From Methylobacterium sp. J-076 (GTDB taxonomy: Bacteria > Pseudomonadota > Alphaproteobacteria > Rhizobiales > Beijerinckiaceae): 64,000 bases of DNA. The notes under the pieces were generated by a model. It did no database searches. It had not been told where the DNA came from and worked only from the letters and a program-made list of their open reading frames with translations. Positions 8,904 through 17,235 of this stretch are shown piece by piece. Location: positions 124,001 to 188,000 of the forward strand of contig NZ_JAKSXW010000149.1 in assembly GCF_022829405.1 (NCBI RefSeq), in the 5' to 3' direction. The first letter of the stretch is position 1. Each line of letters opens with the position of its first letter. The translations under genes were made by a program, and so were the position numbers.

Positions 8904-9509
8904 ATGGTCACACGCGGCTTCGTCGGACGCAGGCAGCCCCCCGAGACCGGCGCGCGCCTGCCGCCGGGACAGTACCTGACGCAGGACTTCCCGATCCTCC
9001 AGATCGGGCCCAATCCCGCCGTGGACCTCGCCACGTGGCGCTTCACGATCCGCGAGGGTTCGCGCCCGATCAAGTCGTGGAGCTGGGACGAGTTCGGGGC
9101 GCTGCCGCGCACCCGCTGGGCGGGGGATATCCACTGCGTGACGAAGTGGTCGAAGTTCGACACCGAATGGGAAGGCGTGACCATCGACGACCTGCTGGCC
9201 GCCGCCGACATGTCCGCGCCCACCGCCTACCTGCTCGCGGAATCCTTTGACGACTACACCACCAACGTGCCCGTGGCCGACCTGCTGAACGGCAAGGCCA
9301 TGATCGCGACGCGGTACGCCGGGGCGCCGATCCATGCCGACCACGGGGGTCCGGCCCGGCTGTTCGTGCCGCACCTGTATTTCTGGAAGAGCGCCAAATG
9401 GCTGAAAGGCCTGCGCTTCACGGGCACCGACACCGCCGGCTACTGGGAGCTGCGCGGCTACCACATGTACGGGGATCCTTGGCGTGAGCAGCGCTACATC
9501 GGAGATTGA
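8904..9509 (+). CDS. sulfite oxidase-like molybdopterin oxidoreductase
   Basis: 201 residues forming one oxidoreductase molybdopterin-binding domain (COG2041, YuiH-like). C78 in GDIHCVTKWSKFDTEWEGV is the expected Mo ligand, and GYWELRGYHMYGDPWREQRY is the typical end. There is no signal peptide and no dimerisation domain, so it is a compact, probably cytoplasmic member. The ATG at 8904 follows GGGGA at 6 bases. The flavin reductase gene overlaps its last 26 bases, so the two are very likely co-translated and may form an electron-transfer pair. The substrate is unknown. Confidence 0.83.
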   Translation: MVTRGFVGRRQPPETGARLPPGQYLTQDFPILQIGPNPAVDLATWRFTIREGSRPIKSWSWDEFGALPRTRWAGDIHCVTKWSKFDTEWEGVTIDDLLAAADMSAPTAYLLAESFDDYTTNVPVADLLNGKAMIATRYAGAPIHADHGGPARLFVPHLYFWKSAKWLKGLRFTGTDTAGYWELRGYHMYGDPWREQRYIGD

Positions 9510-10236
9510 GCCGGCCGCCGCCGAGCCCATGGTGTTCCGCTGGCACGAGGCGGAGGTCGCCTCGGTCACGGTGGTGACGCCGCACGTCAAGAGCGTGCGC
9601 CTGCGCTGCGGGATCGCCGGCCGCCAGCGGGCGGGTCAGCATGTCGACGTCCGCCTCACCGCGGCGGACGGCTACCGGGCCAGCCGCAGCTATTCGGTCG
9701 CCTCGGTGCCCGACGGAAGCGGCACCCTGGAGCTTCTGGTGGAGGGCTTGCCGGATGGCGAGGTCTCCGGCTGGTTCTTCGATTGCGCCGGGGTCGGGGA
9801 CCGGCTGGAGCTGCGCGGACCGATCGGCGGTTCCTTCTCCTGGGACGGGCCCGACGGCGGGCCGCTTCTCCTGGCGGGCGGGGGCTCGGGCGTCGTGCCG
9901 CTGCTGGCCATGCTCCGGCGCCGGGCGGAGGTGGCGCCAAACATCCCGGCGGCGCTGATCTACTCCGTCCGCACCCGGGCCGAGGCCATCGCCCTCTCCG
10001 AACTCGAAGCCCGCGACCGGGACGAGCCGAACTTCTCGCTGTTCCTACGCACCACGCGGGAGGGCGAGGGGCGCCGGATCGACGCCGCCGTCGTGGACGC
10101 CGCCCTCGCCCGGATCGGCACGCCGAAGAAGGTGTTCCTGTGCGGGTCCAACCGCTTCGCCAGCCCCGCCGCCGACCTCATCGCCGCCGCGGGAGTCCCG
10201 CCCGGTATCGTGCGCACCGAGCGCTTCGGGGCCTGA
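9484..10236 (+). CDS. FAD/NAD(P)-binding ferredoxin reductase-like oxidoreductase
   Basis: 250 residues. An FAD-binding beta-barrel holds RASRSYSVAS (RxYS motif), followed by an NAD(P)-binding domain with LLAGGGSGVVPLLAMLRRR and the closing VFLCGSNRFASPAADLI and IVRTERFG. There is no iron-sulfur or heme domain, so electrons must pass to a separate partner. The GTG start at 9484 lies inside the 3' end of the sulfite oxidase-like gene, which makes that molybdoenzyme the obvious candidate. This fits a flavin reductase feeding a Mo cofactor; the partnership is inferred from the overlap. Confidence 0.85.
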   Translation: MSSATSEIEPAAAEPMVFRWHEAEVASVTVVTPHVKSVRLRCGIAGRQRAGQHVDVRLTAADGYRASRSYSVASVPDGSGTLELLVEGLPDGEVSGWFFDCAGVGDRLELRGPIGGSFSWDGPDGGPLLLAGGGSGVVPLLAMLRRRAEVAPNIPAALIYSVRTRAEAIALSELEARDRDEPNFSLFLRTTREGEGRRIDAAVVDAALARIGTPKKVFLCGSNRFASPAADLIAAAGVPPGIVRTERFGA

Positions 10237-10244
10237 CCGCGTCG

Positions 10245-10269
10245 GGAACCCGGTGCGGGCTGGGCCGTT
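10245..10269 (+). promoter_or_regulatory. putative sigma-EcfG (general stress) promoter
   Basis: GGAAC at 10245-10249 and CGTT at 10266-10269 are separated by 16 bases. This matches the known alphaproteobacterial EcfG consensus, GGAAC-N16/17-CGTT. It lies 38 bases upstream of the ATG of the small secreted protein at 10308, a normal leader length. Confidence 0.55.
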
Positions 10270-10307
10270 CGAGCCGTACCGGCATTCGGCCGGTGTCGGA
10301 GGTGGTG

Positions 10308-10547
10308 ATGCTCGGCACGCTTTCCCGGATCTCTCTCGTCACGGTGGCCCTCGTCGGACTGGCCGGCGCCGCCTCGGCGCGCGATGCTACGGCCCCCAAG
10401 AAGAAGGGCCAGATGACGAGCCTCAACGGGTTCAAACCAGCCTATCGGGCGGATACGCGGGTGTCGGGTTCGGACCAGCCCTACGCATGGCCCGTCAGCG
10501 ACCGCTACCGCCCGGTCTCCCACCCGTATTTCGGCCGCGCCTTCTGA
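10308..10547 (+). CDS. small secreted hypothetical protein, probable general stress gene
   Basis: 79 residues. A signal peptide (MLGTLSRISLVTVALVGLAG, cleavage near ASA-RD) is followed by a basic patch (APKKKGQ) and a Tyr/Pro-rich tail ending YRPVSHPYFGRAF. No domain is recognised. GGAGGT stands 4 bases before the ATG, and an EcfG-type promoter is 38 bases upstream. Many small exported proteins of unknown role belong to this stress regulon in Methylobacterium. The protein is probably periplasmic. Confidence 0.65.
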   Translation: MLGTLSRISLVTVALVGLAGAASARDATAPKKKGQMTSLNGFKPAYRADTRVSGSDQPYAWPVSDRYRPVSHPYFGRAF

Positions 10548-10678
10548 GACCCACGCGGTCGTGGACCGGTGGCCCGTCGCGGTGCGGCAATCGCGCGGGC
10601 CGCTCATTGAGAATTGTCACTACGTAGAAACAGCGGAGACGTAAGGTCGGCGCCGATCCATTCATCATTGCGCGCCCA

Positions 10679-10915
10679 TTGCCCCGCTATTTTATCGACC
10701 TTCACGACGGTGCCAACTTCGTCCGGGACCGGGCCGGGTTCGATCTGCCGGACCTCGACGCCGCTCGCGTCCAGGCCGCGCGGATCATGACCCGGATCGC
10801 CCAGGGCCTCGCGGAAGGCCCCGAGCGGCAGGACTACGTATTGGCCGTGCGGACGGAGGACGGCGTGGTCCGACTGCGCATGCGCATGTCGCTGGACCCC
10901 GACCCCACCGTGTAG
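10679..10915 (+). CDS. DUF6894 family small protein
   Basis: 78 residues starting MPRYFIDLHDGANFVRDRAG, the signature of DUF6894. This family of small cytoplasmic proteins is abundant in Methylobacterium and other Rhizobiales, and its function is unknown. The conserved parts are the F-x-D-L-H-D-G opening, an Asp/Ala-rich helix (LDAARVQAARIM) and a C-terminal strand (DGVVRLRMRMSLD). The start codon appears to be TTG (10679). No better start exists in frame, and the conserved N-terminus begins exactly there. Confidence 0.68.
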   Translation: MPRYFIDLHDGANFVRDRAGFDLPDLDAARVQAARIMTRIAQGLAEGPERQDYVLAVRTEDGVVRLRMRMSLDPDPTV

Positions 10916-11143
10916 GGCACCGACCCAAGCAGGGGCCTCATGCCCGGGGAGGAGTGGTCAGCGCGGCGCCCAGCCGTTACGATTGGGTTTCCGGACCTGA
11001 AATGGGCGGCCTTCGGATGGATGCGAACAAGCGTCCCGTGCGTGCGATTGCGCTGCGCGCTCGTTGTCTGAGTATGCCGCATTTTCATACGCCGAACCGG
11101 TACCCATCCCGGCGGAAAATGCTCTAACGAAAGCCAGACCGAA

Positions 11144-12859
11144 GTGCCTTTCCCCACCCTGCCCGCTCCTCTTTCGCGGGCCTTGGCCGAGCGCGGCTAT
11201 GCCGAGCCGACCCCCGTTCAGGCCGCCGTCCTCGAAGCGGCCGGAGGCGGCCGCGACCTCCTCGTCTCCGCTCAGACGGGCTCCGGCAAGACCGTCGCCT
11301 ACGGGCTCGCCATGGCGGACCTCCTCGTCGGCCCGGACGAGATCATGCCCGCCCCCGGCGCGCCGCTCGCCCTGGTGATCGCCCCCACACGCGAACTCGC
11401 CCTGCAAGTGCAGCGTGAGCTCGAATGGCTCTATGGCGCGGCCCATGGCCGGGTCACCGCCTGCGTCGGCGGCATGGACCCCCGCCGGGAGGCCCGCTGC
11501 CTCGCCGAGGGCTCGCAGATCGTCGTGGGCACGCCGGGCCGCCTGCGCGACCACTTGGAGCGGCGCTCCCTCAACCTGTCCACCCTGCGGGCGGTCGTCC
11601 TCGACGAGGCCGACGAGATGCTCGACCTCGGCTTCCGCGAGGACATCGAGTTCATCCTCTCGGCGACGCCGCAGGAGCGCTCCACCTACCTGTTCTCCGC
11701 GACCCTGCCCAAGGGCATCGAGGCCCTGGCCGAGCGCTACCAGCGCGACGCCCTGCGGCTGGCGGTGAAGAGCGAGACCAGGGGCCATGCCGACATCGCC
11801 TACCGGGCGGTGCGGGTGGTCCCCCGCGAGATCGAGCACGTGGTACTCAACCTCTTGCGCGAGGCCGACGCGCCCACGGCCATCGTGTTCTGCAACACCC
11901 GGAATGCGGTGCGCCACCTGCAGGCGAACCTGACCGAGCGGGGCTTCTCCGCGGTGGGGCTTTCCGGCGAGATGGGCCAGGGCGAGCGCAACGCCGCCCT
12001 CCAGGCCCTGCGCGACGGCCGGGTCCGGGTCTGCGTGGCGACGGATGTCGCCGCCCGGGGCATCGACCTGCCCTCGCTGAGCCTCGTGATCCACGCCGAC
12101 CTGCCCCATGACGCCGAGGTGATGCAGCACCGCAGCGGGCGCACCGGCCGGGCCGGGCGCAAGGGCACCTCCGTGCTCCTCGTGCCGAATGCCCGCCGCC
12201 GCAGGGCCGAGCAGATGTTCGCCATGGCCAAGGTGTCGCCGGAATGGTGCGGCCCGCCGTCGGCCGACACGATCCGCAACCTCGACGCCGAACGGATGCT
12301 CACCGACCCCCTGATCGCCGAGCCGCCCTCCGAGGACGACGCGGTGCTGGCGCAGATGCTCCTGGCCCACAAGAGCCCGGAGGAACTCGCCAACGTGGTC
12401 GCCCGCGTCTACCGCACGCGCCTGCCGGCGCCGGAGGACATCACCGACCCCGGTGAGGGCCGTGCCCGGGCCGAGCGGCCGCCCTACGATCCGATGAACC
12501 CCGAGCAGATCGCGGCGATGGGCCCGGCGGTGTGGTTCCGCCTCAACCTCGGCCGGCGCGACAACGCCGACCCGCGGCGCCTGCTGCCGCTCCTGACCCG
12601 GCGCGGCGGCCTCGACCGCCAGGAGATCGGCGCGATCCGCATCTTCGACCGGGAGACCAAGTTCGAGGTCCGCGGCTCGGCGGCCTCGCGCTTCGCCGAA
12701 TCCTTCGCGCGCAACGGCTCGCCGGAGATCCAGGTGGAGGCGCTGCCGCCGGAATTCGCCCCGGCCCCGCGCAAGGGACCGCCCGGCGGAAAGGGTCCGG
12801 CGTCCCCCCGGGCCGACCGCCATCGGCGCAACGCCGGGTTCAAGCCGCAGCGGAGTTGA
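11144..12859 (+). CDS. DEAD-box ATP-dependent RNA helicase with DbpA-like RNA-binding domain
   Basis: 571 residues. The helicase motifs are in order: Q motif (EPTPVQAAVLE), I (AQTGSGKT), Ia (PTRELA), Ib (TPGR), II (DEAD), III (SAT) and VI (HRSGRTGRAGRKG). After the helicase core, residues of about 460-540 (VWFRLNLGRRDNADPRRLLP and IRIFDRETKFEV) form a DbpA-type RRM-like domain, as in helicases that act on 23S rRNA hairpins. The tail is basic and Gly/Pro-rich. It unwinds RNA in ribosome assembly or RNA decay. The start is a GTG at 11144. It is monocistronic, with 228 bases upstream that include a GTATG/CATAC inverted repeat. Confidence 0.88.
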   Translation: MPFPTLPAPLSRALAERGYAEPTPVQAAVLEAAGGGRDLLVSAQTGSGKTVAYGLAMADLLVGPDEIMPAPGAPLALVIAPTRELALQVQRELEWLYGAAHGRVTACVGGMDPRREARCLAEGSQIVVGTPGRLRDHLERRSLNLSTLRAVVLDEADEMLDLGFREDIEFILSATPQERSTYLFSATLPKGIEALAERYQRDALRLAVKSETRGHADIAYRAVRVVPREIEHVVLNLLREADAPTAIVFCNTRNAVRHLQANLTERGFSAVGLSGEMGQGERNAALQALRDGRVRVCVATDVAARGIDLPSLSLVIHADLPHDAEVMQHRSGRTGRAGRKGTSVLLVPNARRRRAEQMFAMAKVSPEWCGPPSADTIRNLDAERMLTDPLIAEPPSEDDAVLAQMLLAHKSPEELANVVARVYRTRLPAPEDITDPGEGRARAERPPYDPMNPEQIAAMGPAVWFRLNLGRRDNADPRRLLPLLTRRGGLDRQEIGAIRIFDRETKFEVRGSAASRFAESFARNGSPEIQVEALPPEFAPAPRKGPPGGKGPASPRADRHRRNAGFKPQRS

Positions 12860-12951
12860 ACCGCACCCCGCGCTTCGTGCAGGCGCGGGGGCCGGCCAAG
12901 GGGGGGCTCCATCCCCCGATGCTCATCGTGACAGCTGAACATGAGACGCGC

Positions 12952-12989
12952 AGCTCTCCCTTTCCCCACAAGGCGGGGGGAGGGGAGCT
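12952..12989. repeat. GC-rich hairpin (repeat-family member) after the helicase gene
   Basis: Arms beginning AGCTCTCCC and ending GGGGAGCT fold over a CCCCACAAGG-type centre. The centre matches the repeat at 13149-13200 and 44233-44284. It may also act as a terminator for the helicase transcript, though no U-tract follows. Confidence 0.5.
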
Positions 12990-13083
12990 TGGCAATCACA
13001 TGATCAAGGCGAAGCCGGCTCGCCCGGCCGGACGGCGGGTTCAGCTGCTTCGAAGACTCGCAAGATCATAAGTCACCACGCGC

Positions 13084-13200
13084 TCTCCTCCCCCTTGCGG
13101 GGAGGAGGTGGAGGTGGGGGTGGTTCAGGGGGCACCGCCGGGTCCCCTCCGGCACCACCCCCACCCCTACCCCTCCCCACAAGGGGGAGGGGACCCGCAC
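13084..13200. repeat. long inverted repeat, dispersed GC-rich element (copy 1)
   Basis: The left arm (about 13085-13129) is close to the reverse complement of the right arm (about 13149-13193); each arm has its own small CCCC...GGGG hairpin. The right part, 13149-13200, matches 44233-44284 at 50 of 52 positions. It lies in a convergent intergenic region, as REP/BIME-like elements usually do. Confidence 0.75.
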
Positions 13201-13242
13201 CGAGGCGCGGGAACACCCGATCCGAGGTTGGTGGGAGACGCC

Positions 13243-14214
13243 CTAGAACGCGCTGCGGACGGCGTCCCCGAGGGCGCTCACGCCGTCCTTGAGCTTCTGG
13301 CCGGCGGGGGCGAGGGAGGGGATCTTCACGCCGAGGATTTCGGTCTCGTCCGAATCGGTTTCCGCCGCGGCCGTGTGCGTGACGGGTGTCTTGGCCGCGA
13401 CCGGCTTGACCGTCGGCGTCGGCGTCGGCGTCGGCTTCACGGCGGCGACCTTGGCCGGCTCGGCGGCGGCAGGCTTGGCGGCGACCTTGGTGGGCTCGGG
13501 CGACGCGGGGGGCTTGGCGGCGACCGTCGCCTTCTGCGCCTTGGCCGGCGTGGGGGTGGCGGCCGGGTGAGACGGCGCGGGCTTGTCCGCCGCGGCCTCA
13601 CGGGTCCGGGGCGTCTCTTCCCGCGGCTTGGCTCCTTCCGCCTGACGAGCCGACACGTCCTCGCGGGCGCGGACCGTCTCGGACGGGCGGGGCGGAATGG
13701 CCGCGACCGTCCGTGTCGGCATCACGATCTTCGCCGTCGGCGGGGTCACGACCGGGGCGACCTCCGTCGCGACGGGGATGCGCTCGGTCGGCGGCACCGG
13801 CTTGCTGGCGGCGGCTTTCGGTGCCGGCGGAAGCGCCGTGGGCTTCGTGGGCGTCCCTGTGGCGAACGCCATCGGGTCGGCGAGGGATGCCATGCGCGGC
13901 CCCGGCGCGGCCGGTGCCGCGTCGGTCTTCGCATCCGCCGTCTTCACGGTGATGCCGGCCTTGGCGGGCTGCCCGTCCTTCAGGTCGGGCCAGCTGGAGG
14001 CGAGGCCCTGGCCCATGGCGGGCCCCCGGGTGAGCTTGGGCGTCGGCACCACCAGATCCGCCATGACCGACGAGGCCGCCACGCCGAAGCCCGCGAGCAG
14101 GACGGCGCAGGCACCGCCGATCATGACCGACCGGAGCGCGGTGGACCGACGTCCCGCCGGGGCGGCCGGCCGGGCCGGCCGCGTCTCCGACGCGTTGAGA
14201 AGTAACTCGGACAT
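13243..14214 (-). CDS. Pro/Ala/Lys-rich single-pass membrane protein of unknown function
   Basis: 323 residues. A short cytoplasmic N-terminus with RPARPAAPAGRRST is followed by one transmembrane helix at about residues 32-52 (SVMIGGACAVLLAGFGVAAS). A long low-complexity extracytoplasmic region rich in Pro, Ala, Lys and Thr follows, including a (PT)n run. A conserved-looking C-terminal segment (ETEILGVKIPSLAPAGQKL, ending DAVRSAF) closes the protein. No enzymatic domain is visible. The layout resembles a periplasm-spanning or cell-wall linker. The start is the ATG at 14214; an in-frame extension upstream looks like non-coding sequence. Confidence 0.68.
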   Translation of the reverse strand: MSELLLNASETRPARPAAPAGRRSTALRSVMIGGACAVLLAGFGVAASSVMADLVVPTPKLTRGPAMGQGLASSWPDLKDGQPAKAGITVKTADAKTDAAPAAPGPRMASLADPMAFATGTPTKPTALPPAPKAAASKPVPPTERIPVATEVAPVVTPPTAKIVMPTRTVAAIPPRPSETVRAREDVSARQAEGAKPREETPRTREAAADKPAPSHPAATPTPAKAQKATVAAKPPASPEPTKVAAKPAAAEPAKVAAVKPTPTPTPTVKPVAAKTPVTHTAAAETDSDETEILGVKIPSLAPAGQKLKDGVSALGDAVRSAF

Positions 14215-14525
14215 CCGTTGCGATCTCGGACCTGATGCGCGGCGCCCGCCGGCGGGCCGATCGGTCTCGGATGACCCGGCCCGGGGCTGTCGCCGGATCT
14301 CGGCTAGGTCGCCAATTGAGGGTTCACAATACGGCACAATGATGTCGCCTAGCGGCAAGCCTGCGGCAGACCTTGTCGAGTCCGATCGGGTCGAAGTCAT
14401 CCACAGGATTTACGGCGTTTCGCTTAAGGAATAGTAGTCGAGGCAACGATGACGCCGTCATCTTTGCACACCGGAGCGCCCCCGGGCCGGATGCGCCGGG
14501 GCCGGAACCGGGTTATCTGACGATC
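14215..14525. promoter_or_regulatory. divergent intergenic region upstream of the NarL-type kinase
   Basis: 311 bases between divergent genes. The middle (14320-14450) is less GC-rich than its surroundings, as expected for promoters. The inverted repeat GATGAC-GCC-GTCATC at 14448-14462 could be an operator for the kinase/regulator operon starting at 14526. No convincing -35/-10 pair stands out. Confidence 0.35.
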
Positions 14526-15968
14526 GTGGATACGCGTCCGAACCTGCTTCCGCCGAACGACATCGCACCGCCCCTCCGCGCGAGGCCCTGGTCGGGCTGG
14601 TCGACCCGGGCGCGGCTGATCGCCGTGGTGCTGCTGATCGACGTTCTCGCCGCCGTCACCTCCTGCGCGGTGGTCGTCCTGAACGCGCGCTCGGCGGTGA
14701 GGGTCGAGACTCGCGCCTCCCTGGCCACGGTCGAATCCCTCGTCGCCGACACGATCCGCCTGTCCGACACCGCCTCGCCCGAAACCCTGCTGCAGGCCCT
14801 CGACCTGCGCTTCCGCGTGCTGCGGCACGTCCGGGTGGCCGTGCTGGATGCGGAGGGCCGGCAGGTCGGCACCAGGGGGCTCGACCGCCGGGCCAGCCGC
14901 GAGGCGCCCGCGTGGTTCGCCGACATGATCCTCCCGCCGATCGAGCGGCACACCCTGCCCATCGCCGTGGGCGGCAGGGTCCTCGGCACCGCCCAGATCA
15001 CGACCCAGCCGATGGACGAGATCGAGGAGATCTGGGGCTACGCCCGCGCCCTGTCGGTGACGGCCTTCGCCATCAACCTCGCGATGCTGGCCGCCCTCTA
15101 CCTCGCCCTCGGCCGGATTCTCGCCCCCCTGCGTCGGCTCGGCGAGGCCCTCACCCAGCTCGAACACCACGATTACACCGCCCGGCTCGAATCGCCGGGC
15201 ACCCCCGAACTGGCGGTGATCGCCGAGCGGTTCAACAAGGTCGCCGGGGCGCTGGCGCAGACGCGCTCGGCCAATGCCAACCTCAACCAGAAGCTTCTGA
15301 CGGCCCAGGACGACGAGCGCCGCCGCACGGCCCTGGAGCTGCACGACGATTTCGGCCCCTGCCTCTTCGCCCTTGAGGCGAATGCGGCCTCCATCGCCCG
15401 CATCGCGGCGGGCGCGAAGGAGGTGGACCGGGGCAAGCTCGCCACCCGGGCGGCGGAGATCGGCACCATCGTCGGGCAGGTGCAGGGGGTGAACCGGGCG
15501 CTGTTGAACCGCCTTCGCCCGCACGGGCTGGGGCAGGCGCCGCTCGCCACCTGCCTCGACCTGTTGCTGCGTGGCTTCGGGGAGCGCCACCCCGGTACGG
15601 CTTTCGTCGGGCGGTTCGACGGCCTCGCCCGGGGCTACGGCGACCTCGTGGACCTGACGATCTTCCGTTGCGTCCAGGAAAGCGCCACCAACGCCGTGCG
15701 CCACGGCGGCGCCACGCGCGTGGAAGCTTCCGCGGAACAGGCCGGCGGAACGGTCGATGTGGAGATCCGCGACGACGGCATCGGCCTGCCGGCCGAGCAC
15801 CGGATCGGCCTCGGCTTGTCGGGCATGCGTGAACGTGTCGAGGCGCTGCAAGGGACTTTCACCCTTGACAATGCCGGCCCCGGCGCGATCGTCCGTATCG
15901 CCATTCCCGTGCCCCCCGAGCGGAGCCGGGAGACCGGCGACGATCTCTCCATCGCCCGAAGCGTATGA
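14526..15968 (+). CDS. membrane sensor histidine kinase, NarL/HisKA_3 class
   Basis: 480 residues. There are two membrane helices (about 27-51 and 176-198), a periplasmic sensor region between them and a HAMP linker. The HisKA_3 dimerisation domain carries the phosphorylatable His273 in DDERRRTALELHDDFGP. The HATPase domain has N389 in ESATNAVRHGG and GLGLSGMRERVEAL. Its stop codon overlaps the ATG of the response regulator by 4 bases, so the two form a standard two-component pair. The signal is unknown. The start is taken as the GTG at 14526; the frame stays open to 14373. Confidence 0.85.
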   Translation: MDTRPNLLPPNDIAPPLRARPWSGWSTRARLIAVVLLIDVLAAVTSCAVVVLNARSAVRVETRASLATVESLVADTIRLSDTASPETLLQALDLRFRVLRHVRVAVLDAEGRQVGTRGLDRRASREAPAWFADMILPPIERHTLPIAVGGRVLGTAQITTQPMDEIEEIWGYARALSVTAFAINLAMLAALYLALGRILAPLRRLGEALTQLEHHDYTARLESPGTPELAVIAERFNKVAGALAQTRSANANLNQKLLTAQDDERRRTALELHDDFGPCLFALEANAASIARIAAGAKEVDRGKLATRAAEIGTIVGQVQGVNRALLNRLRPHGLGQAPLATCLDLLLRGFGERHPGTAFVGRFDGLARGYGDLVDLTIFRCVQESATNAVRHGGATRVEASAEQAGGTVDVEIRDDGIGLPAEHRIGLGLSGMRERVEALQGTFTLDNAGPGAIVRIAIPVPPERSRETGDDLSIARSV

Positions 15969-16639
15969 ACGCCATCGCCTCCCAGATCGAGCCTGCCACC
16001 ACGCGCCTGCCGGTGCTCGTGATCGACGATCATCCGATCGTCCTCCAGGGGTGCCGCAGGGTCCTGGAGGATGCGGGGGTCGAGACCATCGCCGAGGCGA
16101 CGACGGTGGTGGGCGGCTACCGCATCTTCCACCGGCTGCGCCCGCCGGTGGTGATCTGCGACCTGACGTTCCAGGGCAGCGGCCTCGCCGGCCTCGGGCT
16201 GATCCGGCGGATCCGCGCGGTGGCGCCGACGACGCGCATCCTCGTCTTCAGCATGCACAACGATCCGGTGATCGTCGCCCGCGCCCTGGAGGCCGGCGCG
16301 CTCGGCTACGTCCTGAAGGATCACGCCTCGGCGGAACTCTACGACGCGTTCGAGAAGGTCCGGATCGGGGAGGTCTATCTCGACCGGCGGCTCGCCACCG
16401 AGGTCGCGATGCTCCGGGCCGACGCCCGGCGCACGCCGGAATCGCAGCTTACCCCCCGCGAGCAGCAGATCCTCGCCCGCCTCGCGCAGGGCCGGTCCTA
16501 TGGGGCGATCGCGACCGACCTGTCGGTGAGCTACAAGACCGTCACCAATTCCTGCTCGCAGATGCGCCAGAAGCTCGGCGTGCGCACCCTGGCGGAGCTG
16601 ATCCACGTCGCCGTCACCCACGCCCAGCGCCAGGGCTGA
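15965..16639 (+). CDS. LuxR/NarL-family response regulator
   Basis: 224 residues. The receiver domain has the acidic pair in LVIDDHPIV, the phosphorylatable Asp66 in VVICDLTFQG, and the conserved Lys in GYVLKDHAS. A C-terminal GerE/LuxR helix-turn-helix spans about residues 155-215 (LTPREQQILARLAQGRSYGA, then SVSYKTVTNSCSQMRQKLGV). It should bind DNA when phosphorylated by the kinase encoded just upstream (ATGA overlap). Its targets may include the TerB-CidA-CidB operon 120 bases downstream; that is a guess from position. Confidence 0.88.
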   Translation: MNAIASQIEPATTRLPVLVIDDHPIVLQGCRRVLEDAGVETIAEATTVVGGYRIFHRLRPPVVICDLTFQGSGLAGLGLIRRIRAVAPTTRILVFSMHNDPVIVARALEAGALGYVLKDHASAELYDAFEKVRIGEVYLDRRLATEVAMLRADARRTPESQLTPREQQILARLAQGRSYGAIATDLSVSYKTVTNSCSQMRQKLGVRTLAELIHVAVTHAQRQG

Positions 16640-16761
16640 CCGCAGGGGCCGCCCCGGGGGGCGATGCAAACGCGCCACGGCCGAGCTTGGCCTGCCGGCG
16701 CCAGCTTGACGGGAGCGGGACCGGGCCGAAAGGTGCGCGGCACGAGTGGCCCGGAGCGGAT

Positions 16762-17235
16762 ATGTCCCTGATCGCACGCCTGCGTGCCTACGCGGTGGAG
16801 GCCCTGGGCATCGGCGGGCCTGACGGGCGCGGCGACGCGGCCGACGACACCCACCTCGCCGCCACCGCGCTTCTCGTCCACGTCGCCCGCGTGGACGGCA
16901 TCCTCGCGCCCTCGGAGAGCGAGCGCCTCGCCCGGCTCGTGGAGGGGCGCTACGCGGACGGTCCCGCGGCGGCCCACGCCCTCATCGCCCGGGCGACCGC
17001 CATCGATACGGAGGTCCGGGACGTGGCGAGCCTCGTGGAGATGATCCCCCACGAGGCGAACGGCAGCGAGCGCGAGGCGCTCCTGGCGATGGCGTGGTCG
17101 GTCGCCGCCGCGGACGGCCATGTCGATGAGTTCGAGGAGGCCCTGGTGGAGCGCCTGGGCCGGCTCCTCGGGTTCGATGAGGCGGGGATCGCCGCCGCGC
17201 GGCAGACCGGCACCGCGGGCGCGGCCACGCCATGA
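16762..17235 (+). CDS. TerB-family (tellurite resistance-like) protein
   Basis: 157 residues of one all-helical TerB-like domain. Acidic metal-type motifs repeat in the two halves: LLVHVARVDGILAPSESERL and AMAWSVAAADGHVDEFEEAL. TerB-like proteins are cytoplasmic or membrane-associated and linked to metal and envelope stress. The ATGA overlap with the next gene shows it is translated together with the CidA/LrgA homologue, which suggests a role in the same membrane process. Confidence 0.8.
   Translation: MSLIARLRAYAVEALGIGGPDGRGDAADDTHLAATALLVHVARVDGILAPSESERLARLVEGRYADGPAAAHALIARATAIDTEVRDVASLVEMIPHEANGSEREALLAMAWSVAAADGHVDEFEEALVERLGRLLGFDEAGIAAARQTGTAGAATP

Larger units (their letters stand above)
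12860..13242. other. intergenic region holding palindromic repeats
   Basis: 383 bases between the helicase gene (plus) and a convergent minus-strand gene, with no open frame that looks real. It holds two GC-rich palindromes (listed separately) made of CCTCCCC-type arms. The stretch at 13000-13080 is unremarkable. Confidence 0.6.

Noticed and set aside
14391..14410. A TCATCCACAG sequence resembling a DnaA box
   Set aside because: It is a single site with one mismatch, with no neighbouring boxes or AT-rich unwinding region, and no dnaA, parA or repABC genes nearby.
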